Shown: positions 1-9,376 of the stretch, piece by piece
Position numbering within the stretch: the first letter of the stretch is position 1
Layout of the letters: the number at the start of each line of letters is the position of its first letter
Assembly (NCBI GenBank): GCA_015063785.1
Contig: SVTM01000005.1
Location: forward strand, 1-64,000
Length of the DNA: 64,000 nt
Direction: 5' to 3'
Source: Oscillospiraceae bacterium
Lineage (GTDB): Bacteria > Bacillota > Clostridia > Oscillospirales > CAG-382
Program-made: the position numbers and the translations under genes
Notes under the pieces: model-generated
What the model saw: only the letters and a program-made list of their open reading frames with translations
Databases searched by the model: none
Told to the model about the DNA's origin: nothing

Positions 1-314
1 AGGTAACCGATACTCCCGAGGTAACCGATACTCCCGAGGTGACCGATACTCCCGAGGTAACCGATACTCCCGAGGTGACCGATACTCCCGAGGTAACCGA
101 TACTCCCGAGGTGACCGATACTCCCGAGGTAACCGATACTCCCGAGGTGACCGATACTCCAGATGTGACTGATACTCCCGAGGTATCTGATACTCCCGAG
201 GTAACCGATACTCCCGAAGAGCCCGGCACTTCCGAAGAGCCCACCCCCCCTGTAGCAGACGATACTCCTGCCGTTTCTGATGCCGAAGAAGAAACCCCGG
301 CCATCGCGGCATAA
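1..314 (+). CDS. C-terminal end of a repeat-tailed protein truncated by the window start; possibly a LytR-CpsA-Psr type protein tail (inferred from its position before rsfS-leuS)
   Basis: Open reading frame continues from the window edge (frame 3) to TAA at 312-314; VTDTPE hexapeptide repeats then a Pro/Glu/Thr-rich end. Confidence 0.7.
   Translation, partial: VTDTPEVTDTPEVTDTPEVTDTPEVTDTPEVTDTPEVTDTPEVTDTPEVTDTPDVTDTPEVSDTPEVTDTPEEPGTSEEPTPPVADDTPAVSDAEEETPAIAA
3..218 (+). repeat. 18-bp tandem repeat (gtRaccgatactcccgag), 12 near-identical units coding VTDTPE
   Basis: Read directly: units at 3, 21, 39, 57, 75, 93, 111, 129, 147, 165, 183 and 201, with a few substitutions in the last four. 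Confidence 0.97.
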
Positions 315-333
315 AACACGAAAGGAATACCAA

Positions 334-777
334 ATGGAAGAAAAAAAGATCGAACAGATAAACGAAGAGCTCATCTCCTCGATACCTCAGGACATCGATG
401 ACAAAGACGAGGCAGAAGTTCTTGAAAAGGGAAAAGCCCTTGCCCTGCGCATCGCCGAGATCCTCGACGACAGAAAGGCAAAGGATATTAAGATCATAAA
501 CGTAAACAAAAAAACGGTCATCGCCGACTATTTCGTCATCGCCAGCGGTTCGTCCAGAACCCAGGTAAACGCCCTTGCAGACGAAGTTGAATACAAGCTC
601 GGCCTTGAAGGCATCGACCCCACCCGCGTCGAAGGCAGAGGCGACGGGTCCTGGGTGCTTCTTGATTTCGACAGCGTTCTCGTCCATGTTTTCGGCAGAG
701 AATCGAGAGATTTTTATAAGCTCGAAAAGCTCTGGGCAGAAGGCACTCCCGTCGAATACGCCCAAAAGGAAGACTGA
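334..777 (+). CDS. rsfS: Ribosomal silencing factor RsfS
   Basis: KDIKIINVNKKTVIADYFVIASGSSRTQVNALADEVEYKL; start taken as ATG 334 (MEEKK) downstream of AAAGGA, not 280. Confidence 0.93.
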   Translation: MEEKKIEQINEELISSIPQDIDDKDEAEVLEKGKALALRIAEILDDRKAKDIKIINVNKKTVIADYFVIASGSSRTQVNALADEVEYKLGLEGIDPTRVEGRGDGSWVLLDFDSVLVHVFGRESRDFYKLEKLWAEGTPVEYAQKED

Positions 778-818
778 AAAATTTTTATTCATATATTAAG
801 AGGAGAAACAGAAAAACC

Positions 819-3221
819 ATGAAACACGATTTCAAACATATCGAGCAAAAATGGCAGGACAAATGGGAAGAAGCAGGCATATTCCACGCTTCCGATGATT
901 TCACAAAGCCGAAATTTTACGGTCTCGTCGAATTCCCCTATCCCAGCGGCGCAGGTATGCACGTTGGCCACATCAAGGCATATTCGGGACTTGAAGTTAT
1001 TTCCAGAAAAAGACGCATGGAAGGCTTCAACGTTCTTTTCCCCATGGGCTTTGATGCATACGGTCTTCCCACCGAAAACTATGCCATCAAAACAGGCATC
1101 CACCCCCGTCAGGTAACCGACAAGAACATCGAAAAGTTTACCTCCCAGCTCAAGAGAGTCGGCTTCTCTTTTGACTGGACAAGAGTTATTGATACTACCG
1201 ATGACAAGTATTACAAGTGGACTCAGTGGATCTTCCGCAAGATGTTTGACAAGGGACTCGTTTTCCGTGCCACAACTCTCGTAAACTACTGCCCTCACTG
1301 TAAGGTCGTTCTTTCCAACGAAGACTCACAGGGCGGAAAATGCGACATTTGCCACAGCGACATCATCCAAAAGTCCAAGGACGTTTGGTACCTTCGCATC
1401 ACAGAATACGCCGACAAGCTTCTTCAGGGCCTTGAAAAGGTAGACTATCTTCCCAACGTCAAGCTCCAGCAGGAAAACTGGATCGGCCGTTCCGAGGGTG
1501 CATTTGTAAACTTTGCCCTCACCAACTGCGATGAATCGCTCCGTATTTATACCACACGCTGTGACACCATGTTCGGCGTTACCTTCATGGTTATTGCCCC
1601 CGAGCATCCCATTATTGAAAAATACGCCGACAAGATCGCAAACATCGCAGAGCTTGAGGCTTACAAAGCAGAATGTGCCAAGAAGACTGAATTTGAAAGA
1701 ACCCAGTTGGTAAAGGACAAGACAGGCGTTCGTATCGACGGTATTTCCGCCATCAACCCTGCCAACGGAAAAGAAATTCCCATCTATATTTCCGACTACG
1801 TTATGATGGGCTACGGCACAGGCGCCATCATGGCGGTTCCTGCCCACGACGAGCGTGACTATGACTTTGCCAAGAAGTTTGGTATTGATATTATCGAAGT
1901 AATCAAGGGCGGAGACATTTCGGCAGAAGCATATACAGGTGACGGCGAAATGGTAAATTCCGATTTCCTCAATGGCATCGCCACAAAGAAGGAAGCCATC
2001 GAAAAGATGCTCTCTTTCCTTACAGAAAAGGGTATTGGCGAAAAGGGCGTTCAGTATAAGATGAAGGACTGGGCATTCAACCGTCAGAGATATTGGGGCG
2101 AGCCCATTCCGATCGTACACTGCGAAAAGTGCGGTATGGTGGGCGTACCTTACGAAGAGCTTCCTCTCCGTCTTCCCAACATGGAAAACTTTGCCCCCGG
2201 CGAGGGCGGCGAAAGCCCACTTGCAAAGATCGATTCGTTCGTCAACTGCAAATGTCCCAAGTGCGGCGGCAACGCCAAGAGAGAAACAGACACCATGCCC
2301 CAGTGGGCAGGCTCTTCCTGGTACTTCCTGCGCTATATCGATGCAAACAACGACAGCGTTTTTGCAGATCCCGACAAGCTCAAGTACTGGCTCCCTGTTG
2401 ACTGGTACAATGGCGGCATGGAACACGTAACCCGTCACATGATCTATTCGCGTTTCTGGCACCGCTTCCTTTATGACATCGGTGAAGTCCCCGTGGACGA
2501 GCCTTATGCAAAGCGTACCGCTCAGGGTCTTATTCTTGGTCCCGACGGCGACAAGATGAGCAAATCCAAGGGCAACGTTGTTGACCCCAACGATGTTGTT
2601 GAAGAATACGGTGCAGACGTTCTGAGAGTTTACATACTCTTCATGGGCGATTATGCGTCCGCCGCTCCCTGGAGCGATTCAAGCGTTAAGGGCTGCAAGC
2701 GCTTTATCGAGCGTGTGGCAGGTCTTGCAGATATCGCAAAGGGCAAGGGCGCCACAGAGAAGCTCGAGTCTTCCTTCCATAAGACCATCAAGAAGGTATC
2801 CCGCGATATCGAGGAAATGAAGTTCAACACAGCCATCGCCGCCATGATGAGCCTTATCAACGAGATCTACGAGGTAGGCACCCTCACAGTTGACGAGCTG
2901 AAAACCTTCATCACTCTTCTCAATCCCTTTGCGCCCCATCTCACCGAAGAAATGTGGCACGAGCTTGGCGAGAACAGCTTCCTTTCGATCGAAAAATGGC
3001 CTACCTACGACGAAGCAAAGACTGTTGATTCTGTTGTGGAATATGGTGTTCAGATCTGCGGCAAGTTCCGCGGCACCGTAACCCTTGCTGCAGACATCGA
3101 CAAGGACAGCGCCATCGCCGCAGTCAGAGCCGACGAAAACTTCACAAAGTTCCTCGAAGGAAAGACCACCGTCAAGGAAATCTTTGTTCCCGGAAAGCTC
3201 ATCAACATCGTTGTCAAATAA
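819..3221 (+). CDS. leuS: Leucyl-tRNA synthetase
   Basis: PYPSGAGMHVGHIKAYSGLEVISRKRRMEGFNVLFPMGFDAYGLPTENYA; KMSKSKGNVVDP. Confidence 0.98.
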   Translation: MKHDFKHIEQKWQDKWEEAGIFHASDDFTKPKFYGLVEFPYPSGAGMHVGHIKAYSGLEVISRKRRMEGFNVLFPMGFDAYGLPTENYAIKTGIHPRQVTDKNIEKFTSQLKRVGFSFDWTRVIDTTDDKYYKWTQWIFRKMFDKGLVFRATTLVNYCPHCKVVLSNEDSQGGKCDICHSDIIQKSKDVWYLRITEYADKLLQGLEKVDYLPNVKLQQENWIGRSEGAFVNFALTNCDESLRIYTTRCDTMFGVTFMVIAPEHPIIEKYADKIANIAELEAYKAECAKKTEFERTQLVKDKTGVRIDGISAINPANGKEIPIYISDYVMMGYGTGAIMAVPAHDERDYDFAKKFGIDIIEVIKGGDISAEAYTGDGEMVNSDFLNGIATKKEAIEKMLSFLTEKGIGEKGVQYKMKDWAFNRQRYWGEPIPIVHCEKCGMVGVPYEELPLRLPNMENFAPGEGGESPLAKIDSFVNCKCPKCGGNAKRETDTMPQWAGSSWYFLRYIDANNDSVFADPDKLKYWLPVDWYNGGMEHVTRHMIYSRFWHRFLYDIGEVPVDEPYAKRTAQGLILGPDGDKMSKSKGNVVDPNDVVEEYGADVLRVYILFMGDYASAAPWSDSSVKGCKRFIERVAGLADIAKGKGATEKLESSFHKTIKKVSRDIEEMKFNTAIAAMMSLINEIYEVGTLTVDELKTFITLLNPFAPHLTEEMWHELGENSFLSIEKWPTYDEAKTVDSVVEYGVQICGKFRGTVTLAADIDKDSAIAAVRADENFTKFLEGKTTVKEIFVPGKLINIVVK

Positions 3222-3280
3222 AAAACCGGTATTGTCAATAAGAAAATTGCCTGTTTTGGGAAAATAATTTCAAAAAGCCC

Positions 3281-3309
3281 TTGACAAGTCGATCTTATTG
3301 TTATATAAT
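3281..3309 (+). promoter_or_regulatory. SigA-type promoter upstream of rpsU
   Basis: TTGACA (3281-3286), 17-bp spacer, TATAAT (3304-3309). Confidence 0.85.
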
Positions 3310-3365
3310 ACATTGTAGCACAAAAATACAATTATCTCTTTGCCTATGCGGAGGGAGGGAAAAAA

Positions 3366-3542
3366 ATGGCAGAAGTTAAACTTAAAGACGGTGAAAATCT
3401 CGACAGCGCACTTCGCAGATTCAAGAGACAGTGTGCAAGAAGCGGCGTACTCACAGAGCTCCGCAAGAGAGAACACTACGAAAAACCCAGCGTAAAGCGC
3501 AAGAAAAAGTCCGAGGCTGCCCGCAAGCGTAAGTATAAGTAA
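3366..3542 (+). CDS. rpsU: 30S ribosomal protein bS21 (58 aa; below the ORF-track size cut-off)
   Basis: Translated by hand: [58 protein letters not shown]. Confidence 0.96.
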   Translation: MAEVKLKDGENLDSALRRFKRQCARSGVLTELRKREHYEKPSVKRKKKSEAARKRKYK

Positions 3543-3615
3543 GCTGCGGTAAGGGCTGAGTCTGTTAAATAGCAAATTTTTGTTGGTATATAGACTATTA
3601 ATATTAGCCATACGA

Positions 3616-3651
3616 AGACAGTTTGTGATATTCACAAGCTGTCTTTTTTTT
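3616..3651 (+). terminator. Rho-independent terminator after rpsU
   Basis: AGACAGTTTGTGA-TAT-TCACAAGCTGTCT followed by a T run. Confidence 0.85.
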
Positions 3652-3740
3652 GCCCTTTTGCAAGAAAAGGGCTGTATCAAAATGCACAGATCATACAAAT
3701 AAGAAAACTCTAAAATAATTTGAATGTAATATAAAGTAGA

Positions 3741-3765
3741 AAAAACGGCTGAAAAGCCGTTTTTT
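3741..3765. terminator. Hairpin terminator, A/T flanked on both sides
   Basis: AAAAACGGCT-GAAA-AGCCGTTTTTT. Confidence 0.75.
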
Positions 3766-3880
3766 CAATATAATCATAACTTTTTTGTATTATACACAAT
3801 CTTCACCTCTCGACGTACCTATGTACACCTTCTGGCTCAGATTGTGATTCTGCACTATTTTGCTACAAGCCCTCTTCCGT

Positions 3881-4363
3881 TCATCTGTTCAGCACAAGAA
3901 ATCCAAGGTTCAGATAAAAGGCAAAAAGGCTCCACAACGTTGTGGGGATCATAAAAAGCGCCGCCTTTCTGTCTATCTTTCGATACGCCGTTATGCAGGC
4001 AAAAATCAGTATCAACTGACCTGCAAGCAGAATAAGCGCGCCGAGTATTGCGCCTTTTTTAAAAAACGCTGTCGGCCACAGGATGTTCAGCACCATATAA
4101 AAAGCGTAGGTCGTCAGCGCCTTTCGCGAGTCCTCGCCGCCCTTTTCGGCAACAAAATACGACGCTGCCCCCATCAGAAGATACAGCACCGTCCAGACGA
4201 TGGGAAAAATAAAACCGGGAGGGGCAAGGGGCGGTTTTTGAAGCGCAGAATAGGTGTCAAAACTGTTTCCTGCCAAAAGTCCGCCCAAAGATCCTGCCGC
4301 CAAAGACAAAAGGCAGGCAAGAACAAGCCGCGGTATTGAGATTTTTCTTACTGTTGAATTCAT
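3881..4363 (-). CDS. TspO/MBR family tryptophan-rich sensory protein
   Basis: ALQKPPLAPPGFIFPIVWTVLYLLMGAASYFV and multiple TM segments; start could be 4384 or 4363. Confidence 0.9.
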   Translation of the reverse strand: MNSTVRKISIPRLVLACLLSLAAGSLGGLLAGNSFDTYSALQKPPLAPPGFIFPIVWTVLYLLMGAASYFVAEKGGEDSRKALTTYAFYMVLNILWPTAFFKKGAILGALILLAGQLILIFACITAYRKIDRKAALFMIPTTLWSLFAFYLNLGFLVLNR

Positions 4364-4440
4364 AATAACGTATTCACCTTTCAAAAATTACGGGTTTCAT
4401 CTATATTCTATGCATTTTTGCCGCTTTTATAACATTTTGC

Positions 4441-4470
4441 TTGACAAAAAACGTGTTTGTGTGCTATACT
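4441..4470 (+). promoter_or_regulatory. SigA-type promoter for the Rrf2 regulator gene
   Basis: TTGACA (4441-4446), 18-bp spacer, TATACT (4465-4470). Confidence 0.75.
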
Positions 4471-4524
4471 GAAAGCGTAAATCATATGGTTTTGGTATGA
4501 AAACCGAGAAAGAGAGCTTGAAAA

Positions 4525-4938
4525 ATGAAAGTTTCAACCAAAGGAAGATACGCCCTTAGAATCATGGTCGATCTTGCCGAAAATGCAGGCGCAGGCTTCG
4601 TTCCGCTCAAGGACATCGGCGAAAGGCAAAATATCACAATAAAGTATCTCGAACAGATAATCTCGCTTTTGTCCAAAGCCGAGCTTGTAAAGGGCGCCCG
4701 CGGCAATGGCGGCGGATATAGCCTTGCAAAAAAGGCCTCGGACTGTAAGATCGGCGAGATCTTCCGCGCCGCAGAGGGCGAAGTGGACGTTTCTTCCGAC
4801 GAGCAGGACAACGGCAAGTGCCTCGAGTTCTGGCGCGGCTTCGAACGTGCCATCAACAATTACATTGACGGTCAGACCCTTGACGACGTGGTGAAAAGCA
4901 GAAATTCCCGACGCGACCCGTCAATCTGGATTCTTTGA
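4525..4938 (+). CDS. Rrf2 family transcriptional regulator
   Basis: MKVSTKGRYALRIMVDLAENAGAGFVPLKDIGERQNITIKYLEQIISLLSKAELVKGARGNGGGYSLAK. Confidence 0.93.
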   Translation: MKVSTKGRYALRIMVDLAENAGAGFVPLKDIGERQNITIKYLEQIISLLSKAELVKGARGNGGGYSLAKKASDCKIGEIFRAAEGEVDVSSDEQDNGKCLEFWRGFERAINNYIDGQTLDDVVKSRNSRRDPSIWIL

Positions 4939-4956
4939 TGTTTGGAGGAAAACCTT

Positions 4957-5655
4957 ATGTTCAATGGAAAAATGAAAGCTGTCACCTTCAGCTTTGACGA
5001 CGGCGTTACACAGGATATCCGACTTATCGAAATATTCAACAAATACGGGCTTAAATGTACCTTCAATCTCAATTCTGAGCTTTTGGGTCGAGACGGAAGA
5101 CTCGAACGGGACGGAAAATTCTGCTCACACGTAAAAGTGCAGCCGAGCGAAGTTGCTTCTGTCTACAAAGGACACGAAGTCGCAGTCCACACTCTGACTC
5201 ATCCCAATCTTACGCAGATCGCCGACGAAAAAGAAATCATCCGCCAGGTCGAAAAAGACCGTCTCAATCTTTCCGAGCTTTGCGGCTACGAGGTACACGG
5301 CATGGCATATCCCTGCGGCGGTGTCAACAATGATGACAGAGTTGCAAAGATCATAAAGGAAAACACCGGGGTTAAATATTCCCGCACTATAACCTCAAAC
5401 TATTCCTTTGAATTACAGGAAAATCTTTTCCGCTTCAACCCCACAGTATACGCTTATCCCGAGTTTGACAAGATGAACGAGCTTGCCGATGAGTTTATTG
5501 CCAAAACGTTCGATTCTCCCAAGATATTATATATCTGGGCACACGCATACGAGTTCGACCTTTGCGATGGCTGGGATGCCTTTGATGCTTTCTGCAAAAA
5601 GATTTCTGGAAAAGGCGACATCTTCTATGGCACAAATTCGCAGATTCTGCTGTGA
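4957..5655 (+). CDS. Polysaccharide deacetylase family protein (NodB-like)
   Basis: AVTFSFDDGVTQDIRL...HEVAVHTLTHPNL...GMAYPCGG; start ATG 4957. Confidence 0.88.
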   Translation: MFNGKMKAVTFSFDDGVTQDIRLIEIFNKYGLKCTFNLNSELLGRDGRLERDGKFCSHVKVQPSEVASVYKGHEVAVHTLTHPNLTQIADEKEIIRQVEKDRLNLSELCGYEVHGMAYPCGGVNNDDRVAKIIKENTGVKYSRTITSNYSFELQENLFRFNPTVYAYPEFDKMNELADEFIAKTFDSPKILYIWAHAYEFDLCDGWDAFDAFCKKISGKGDIFYGTNSQILL

Positions 5656-5673
5656 TAAAAAAGGATATTTATT

Positions 5674-7209
5674 ATGCTTTCAAAAATAAACAGCGCAGGT
5701 ATTCTCGGCATTGACGGATATATCGTCGACGTCGAATGCTTTGCTACAAAATCAGTCCCAAAATTTGACATCGTCGGTCTGCCCGGCGCTTCTGTCAAGG
5801 AATCGTACAACCGAATCAAGGCGGCTATCAAATCCGCAGGTCTTGAATTTCCGTCGATGGCAATAACTGTAAATCTTGCCCCTGCCGATATGATAAAGCA
5901 GGGAACAGCCTATGACCTTGCCATTCTTCTCGCTCTTTTAAAGCTCACCGTGCTTTGCGATTGTGATCTTTCGGGAAAATGCTTTGCAGGCGAGGTTTCG
6001 TTAAGCGGCGCTTTGCGCAAAACCAACGGCATCCTTTCAATGTGCATCGCAGCACGAGATGCAGGCTTTTCGGAAATGTACGTTCCGTATGACAATGTAA
6101 ACGAAGCGTCTGTTGTCGACGGCATCGACGTTTTCGGCGTAAAGGACATTTCCGAACTTACTCTTCATCTTCTTAAGGGTAATATCATCACCCCTGCAAA
6201 ATGCGACAAATCCCAACTTTTCGAGCTGTCCTACGATAAAATCCCCGATTTTTGCGACGTCAAGGGACAAGAGCAGATCAAGCTTGCCATCGAAGTGGCA
6301 GCTGCCGGAATGCACAACATTCTTCTCGTCGGCCCTCCCGGCACGGGAAAAAGTATGCTGGCAAAGCGCATCCCGGGCATTCTGCCTCCCATGAGCTTTG
6401 ACGAGGCTCTCGAAACCACCAAAATATATTCAGCATCCGGCAATATCGGCTCGGGCGAAACGCTCATCACCCGTCGCCCCTTCCGTTCGCCTCATCATAC
6501 CATGTCGGCGGCGGGACTTATCGGCGGAGGACAAATTCCTCAGCCGGGCGAGATCTCTCTTTCCAACAACGGAGTTCTTTTCCTCGACGAGCTGCCCGAA
6601 TTTTCAAAGGATGCCACCGACGGTCTGCGCCAACCCCTTGAGGACGGCGAAGTCACCATCACAAGAGTCGGCGGAAGATTCCGTTTTCCTGCCCGTTTCA
6701 TGCTCGTTTGTGCCATGAACCCTTGCAAATGCGGTTATTACGGCCACCCTGTGAAGCAATGCTCGTGCTCAAGATCTCTTATCGATAAATACCTTTCAAA
6801 AGTTTCGGGGCCGCTTCTTGACCGAATGGATATTCAGGTCGAAGTGCCGTCCCTCTCATACGACAAGCTTTCGGATACTTCTCTTGCCGAAAGCTCGGAA
6901 AAAATACGCGAGCGCGTTATGAACGCCCGGGAGATCATGGAAAAGCGATACGAGGGCACGGGAGTTCGCGCCAACGGCGATCTGACCCCTGCAATGATAA
7001 GAAAATTCTGCGTTCTCGACGACGAGGCGCAGGAGGTTATGAAAAACGCCTTTGAAAGAATGGGGCTTTCGGCTCGCGGATACGATCGTATTCTTCGTGT
7101 CGCACGCACAGTTGCCGATATGCACGCCAGCAAAAACATCAAAAAAGAGCACGTGGCACAAGCCGTGCAGTTCCGAAACCTTGACAGAAAATACTGGAAA
7201 AACTCATAA
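5674..7209 (+). CDS. comM: YifB/ComM family Mg-chelatase-like AAA+ ATPase
   Basis: GPPGTGKSMLAKRIPGILPPM; FRSPHHTMSAAGLIGGG; LFLDELPEF. Confidence 0.95.
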   Translation: MLSKINSAGILGIDGYIVDVECFATKSVPKFDIVGLPGASVKESYNRIKAAIKSAGLEFPSMAITVNLAPADMIKQGTAYDLAILLALLKLTVLCDCDLSGKCFAGEVSLSGALRKTNGILSMCIAARDAGFSEMYVPYDNVNEASVVDGIDVFGVKDISELTLHLLKGNIITPAKCDKSQLFELSYDKIPDFCDVKGQEQIKLAIEVAAAGMHNILLVGPPGTGKSMLAKRIPGILPPMSFDEALETTKIYSASGNIGSGETLITRRPFRSPHHTMSAAGLIGGGQIPQPGEISLSNNGVLFLDELPEFSKDATDGLRQPLEDGEVTITRVGGRFRFPARFMLVCAMNPCKCGYYGHPVKQCSCSRSLIDKYLSKVSGPLLDRMDIQVEVPSLSYDKLSDTSLAESSEKIRERVMNAREIMEKRYEGTGVRANGDLTPAMIRKFCVLDDEAQEVMKNAFERMGLSARGYDRILRVARTVADMHASKNIKKEHVAQAVQFRNLDRKYWKNS

Positions 7210-7211
7210 CT

Positions 7212-9344
7212 ATGGAATACAAGAAACTACCTCCCGTAAAAAAAGATAAAAAATTACCGCTCCCTCATTTTCCCACTTCCTTCCACGCAGCGGTCTTTCG
7301 CCTGTGGGAAACAGTTTCGGCATCAAAGCTTGCAAAAGTTTTCGGCACTGACGAGGAAAATATCAAAAAAGCGGCAAACGACATGGGCCTTCCGCAACAA
7401 AAGCACCTTGATCTCTGGCGCGAGCGAGGATATATCACTACTGTGCGCAACGCATGGCATATTCTGCCCTACGATCAGCTTCTTTCGGTGCTTGATATGA
7501 CCGAGGACGATTTTGCCTCGGTTTTGAAAGAAGACGATTTTTTCGGAATAAAGCTTGGTAATTTCAAACCTTTCTGCGAAAGAATTGTCTATACCGAACC
7601 CGACACGAAGGCAAAAAAGGCTCTTGAAAAAATAAAGAGCATCATGACGTCGCATTTCGGCGATATATTCGACGGAAAAGTGCCCTTCGACTTTTTCTGC
7701 GAAGAAAACAAAAGCTCCCCGTGCGAAAAGGCTGTAGGTCTTCGCATGATATATTCTTTCTGTGGGCTGTATGCCTCGGCGCTCGACCGCGATATATCTC
7801 TGTCCTTTCCCGATACACTTCTTGAAAGCTACAAAAACACGGGAGTAAACGCTGTGTGGTTACCTGCGTGTCTGTATCAGCTGACGGAATTTCCGTTCGA
7901 CAAAAAGTATTCACAAGGTTATATTGTCCGCCGCGAAAACCTGAAAAAGCTGGTAAAAACCGCAAAAAAATACGGTATAAAGGTGTTTTTGTACCTCAAT
8001 GAGCCCAGATGTATGCCGCTTGATTTTTTCGATTCAAACCCGGATCTTCTCGGTAGTCGCTCGGATTTTTACGGTACTCTTTGCTCGGGAGATAAGAGGG
8101 TTGACGAATATCTGCGTTCATCTGTGCTCGATATTTGTTCGGATATCCCCGACCTTGGTGGATTTTTCCTCATCACCTGCTCGGAAAACCTGACCCATTG
8201 CAAATCAAACAAAGGCATCACCGAGTGCGAAAAATGCAAGGAAGTGCCAATACACAAACTCATTTCAAACATCATTACCGCTGTGTCCGAAGAATCGCGA
8301 AAAGTAAACCCCGATATAAAAACCATCGCCTGGACCTGGGCGTGGGAAGATTTTATGAGCGAAGAGGAGATAGCTCTCTGTATAAAAAACCTTCCCAAAG
8401 AGGTTATAATCCAAACCAACAGCGAAGCATATAAAGACTTCTGCATTGGCGGGGTAAGCGGCACAGTGCGCGATTACAGCATGTCCATCCCGGGTCCGTC
8501 CGAGCTTGCAAAAAAGATATGGTCACAAGCCGCAAAAACAGGACATGAGATAGCGGCAAAGGTTCAGGTCAATGTTACCTGGGAATGCAGTACTCTGCCG
8601 TATCTTCCCGTTTTCGATCTTGTTCGCGAGCACATGGCATCTCTTAACAAGATCGGCGTTCGCCATCTGATGCTATCCTGGACACTTGGCGGTTTTCCAT
8701 CGGTCAATCTAAAGATCGCTTCCGCCTGCCTTTCGGATCCGTCAGAAGAAAAATATGACGAGTTGCTCTTAAAAGAGTTTGGAAAAGATGCACCGATCGT
8801 GAAAAAAGCGGCTTCTGTATTTTCTGACGCTTTCCGTGAGTTTCCCTTCGTTATACAAAATCTGTATTTCGGCCCCCAAAACGCAGGCCCTTCAAACCTT
8901 TTGTACCTTGAACCTACGGGCTTTGAGGCAACCATGACCTGCTTTTCGTATGACGACATTGACACGTGGCGCTCAATTTATCCTAGAGACATCTATATAT
9001 CACAGTTGAAAAAACTTTGTGAAAAATGGAAAATCGGGCTTTCTTTTGTAAAAGCTATGCCCGATTGTATGTTCAAACGAATGGCTTATGCGGCGCATGC
9101 CATATTCTCTTCCTGCTATATCCAATCGGAATTTATAGACAAAAGAGAAAACTGCAACGCCGAATATCTCACTTCTCTTATCAAAGACGAAGAAGAAAAT
9201 ACCCTGTTGCTGTATGATCTGATGCAAAACGACGCACACATCGGATTTGAGGCGGCAAATCACTATTATTACAACAAATTTATGCTAGCCGAAAAAGTGC
9301 TGAACTGTAGATATCTTTGCGAAGAGCTGAAAAACAAGAAATAA
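7212..9344 (+). CDS. Large cytosolic TIM-barrel glycoside hydrolase-like protein (hexosaminidase-superfamily-like) with an N-terminal extension
   Basis: NTGVNAVWLPACLYQL...LKKLVKTAKKYGIKVFLYLNEPR...GGFFLITCSENLTHC...CEKC; no signal peptide. Confidence 0.55.
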   Translation: MEYKKLPPVKKDKKLPLPHFPTSFHAAVFRLWETVSASKLAKVFGTDEENIKKAANDMGLPQQKHLDLWRERGYITTVRNAWHILPYDQLLSVLDMTEDDFASVLKEDDFFGIKLGNFKPFCERIVYTEPDTKAKKALEKIKSIMTSHFGDIFDGKVPFDFFCEENKSSPCEKAVGLRMIYSFCGLYASALDRDISLSFPDTLLESYKNTGVNAVWLPACLYQLTEFPFDKKYSQGYIVRRENLKKLVKTAKKYGIKVFLYLNEPRCMPLDFFDSNPDLLGSRSDFYGTLCSGDKRVDEYLRSSVLDICSDIPDLGGFFLITCSENLTHCKSNKGITECEKCKEVPIHKLISNIITAVSEESRKVNPDIKTIAWTWAWEDFMSEEEIALCIKNLPKEVIIQTNSEAYKDFCIGGVSGTVRDYSMSIPGPSELAKKIWSQAAKTGHEIAAKVQVNVTWECSTLPYLPVFDLVREHMASLNKIGVRHLMLSWTLGGFPSVNLKIASACLSDPSEEKYDELLLKEFGKDAPIVKKAASVFSDAFREFPFVIQNLYFGPQNAGPSNLLYLEPTGFEATMTCFSYDDIDTWRSIYPRDIYISQLKKLCEKWKIGLSFVKAMPDCMFKRMAYAAHAIFSSCYIQSEFIDKRENCNAEYLTSLIKDEEENTLLLYDLMQNDAHIGFEAANHYYYNKFMLAEKVLNCRYLCEELKNKK

Positions 9345-9372
9345 AAAAAGCCGCCATCGGGCGGCTTTTTTG
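9343..9372. terminator. Bidirectional terminator between convergent genes
   Basis: AAAAAAAGCCGCC-ATC-GGGCGGCTTTTTTG. Confidence 0.9.
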
Positions 9373-9376
9373 TTTC

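Noticed and set aside
1-218. Possible CRISPR array
   Set aside because: 18-bp units are directly abutting with no spacers, in frame, and code for a repeated hexapeptide.
780-818. T-box leader upstream of leuS (and upstream of alaS at 52980-53043)
   Set aside because: Intergenic spaces are only about 40-65 bp and contain no T-box sequence or antiterminator.
1326-2462. 378-aa - strand ORF opposite leuS
   Set aside because: Antisense shadow ORF created by codon bias in leuS.
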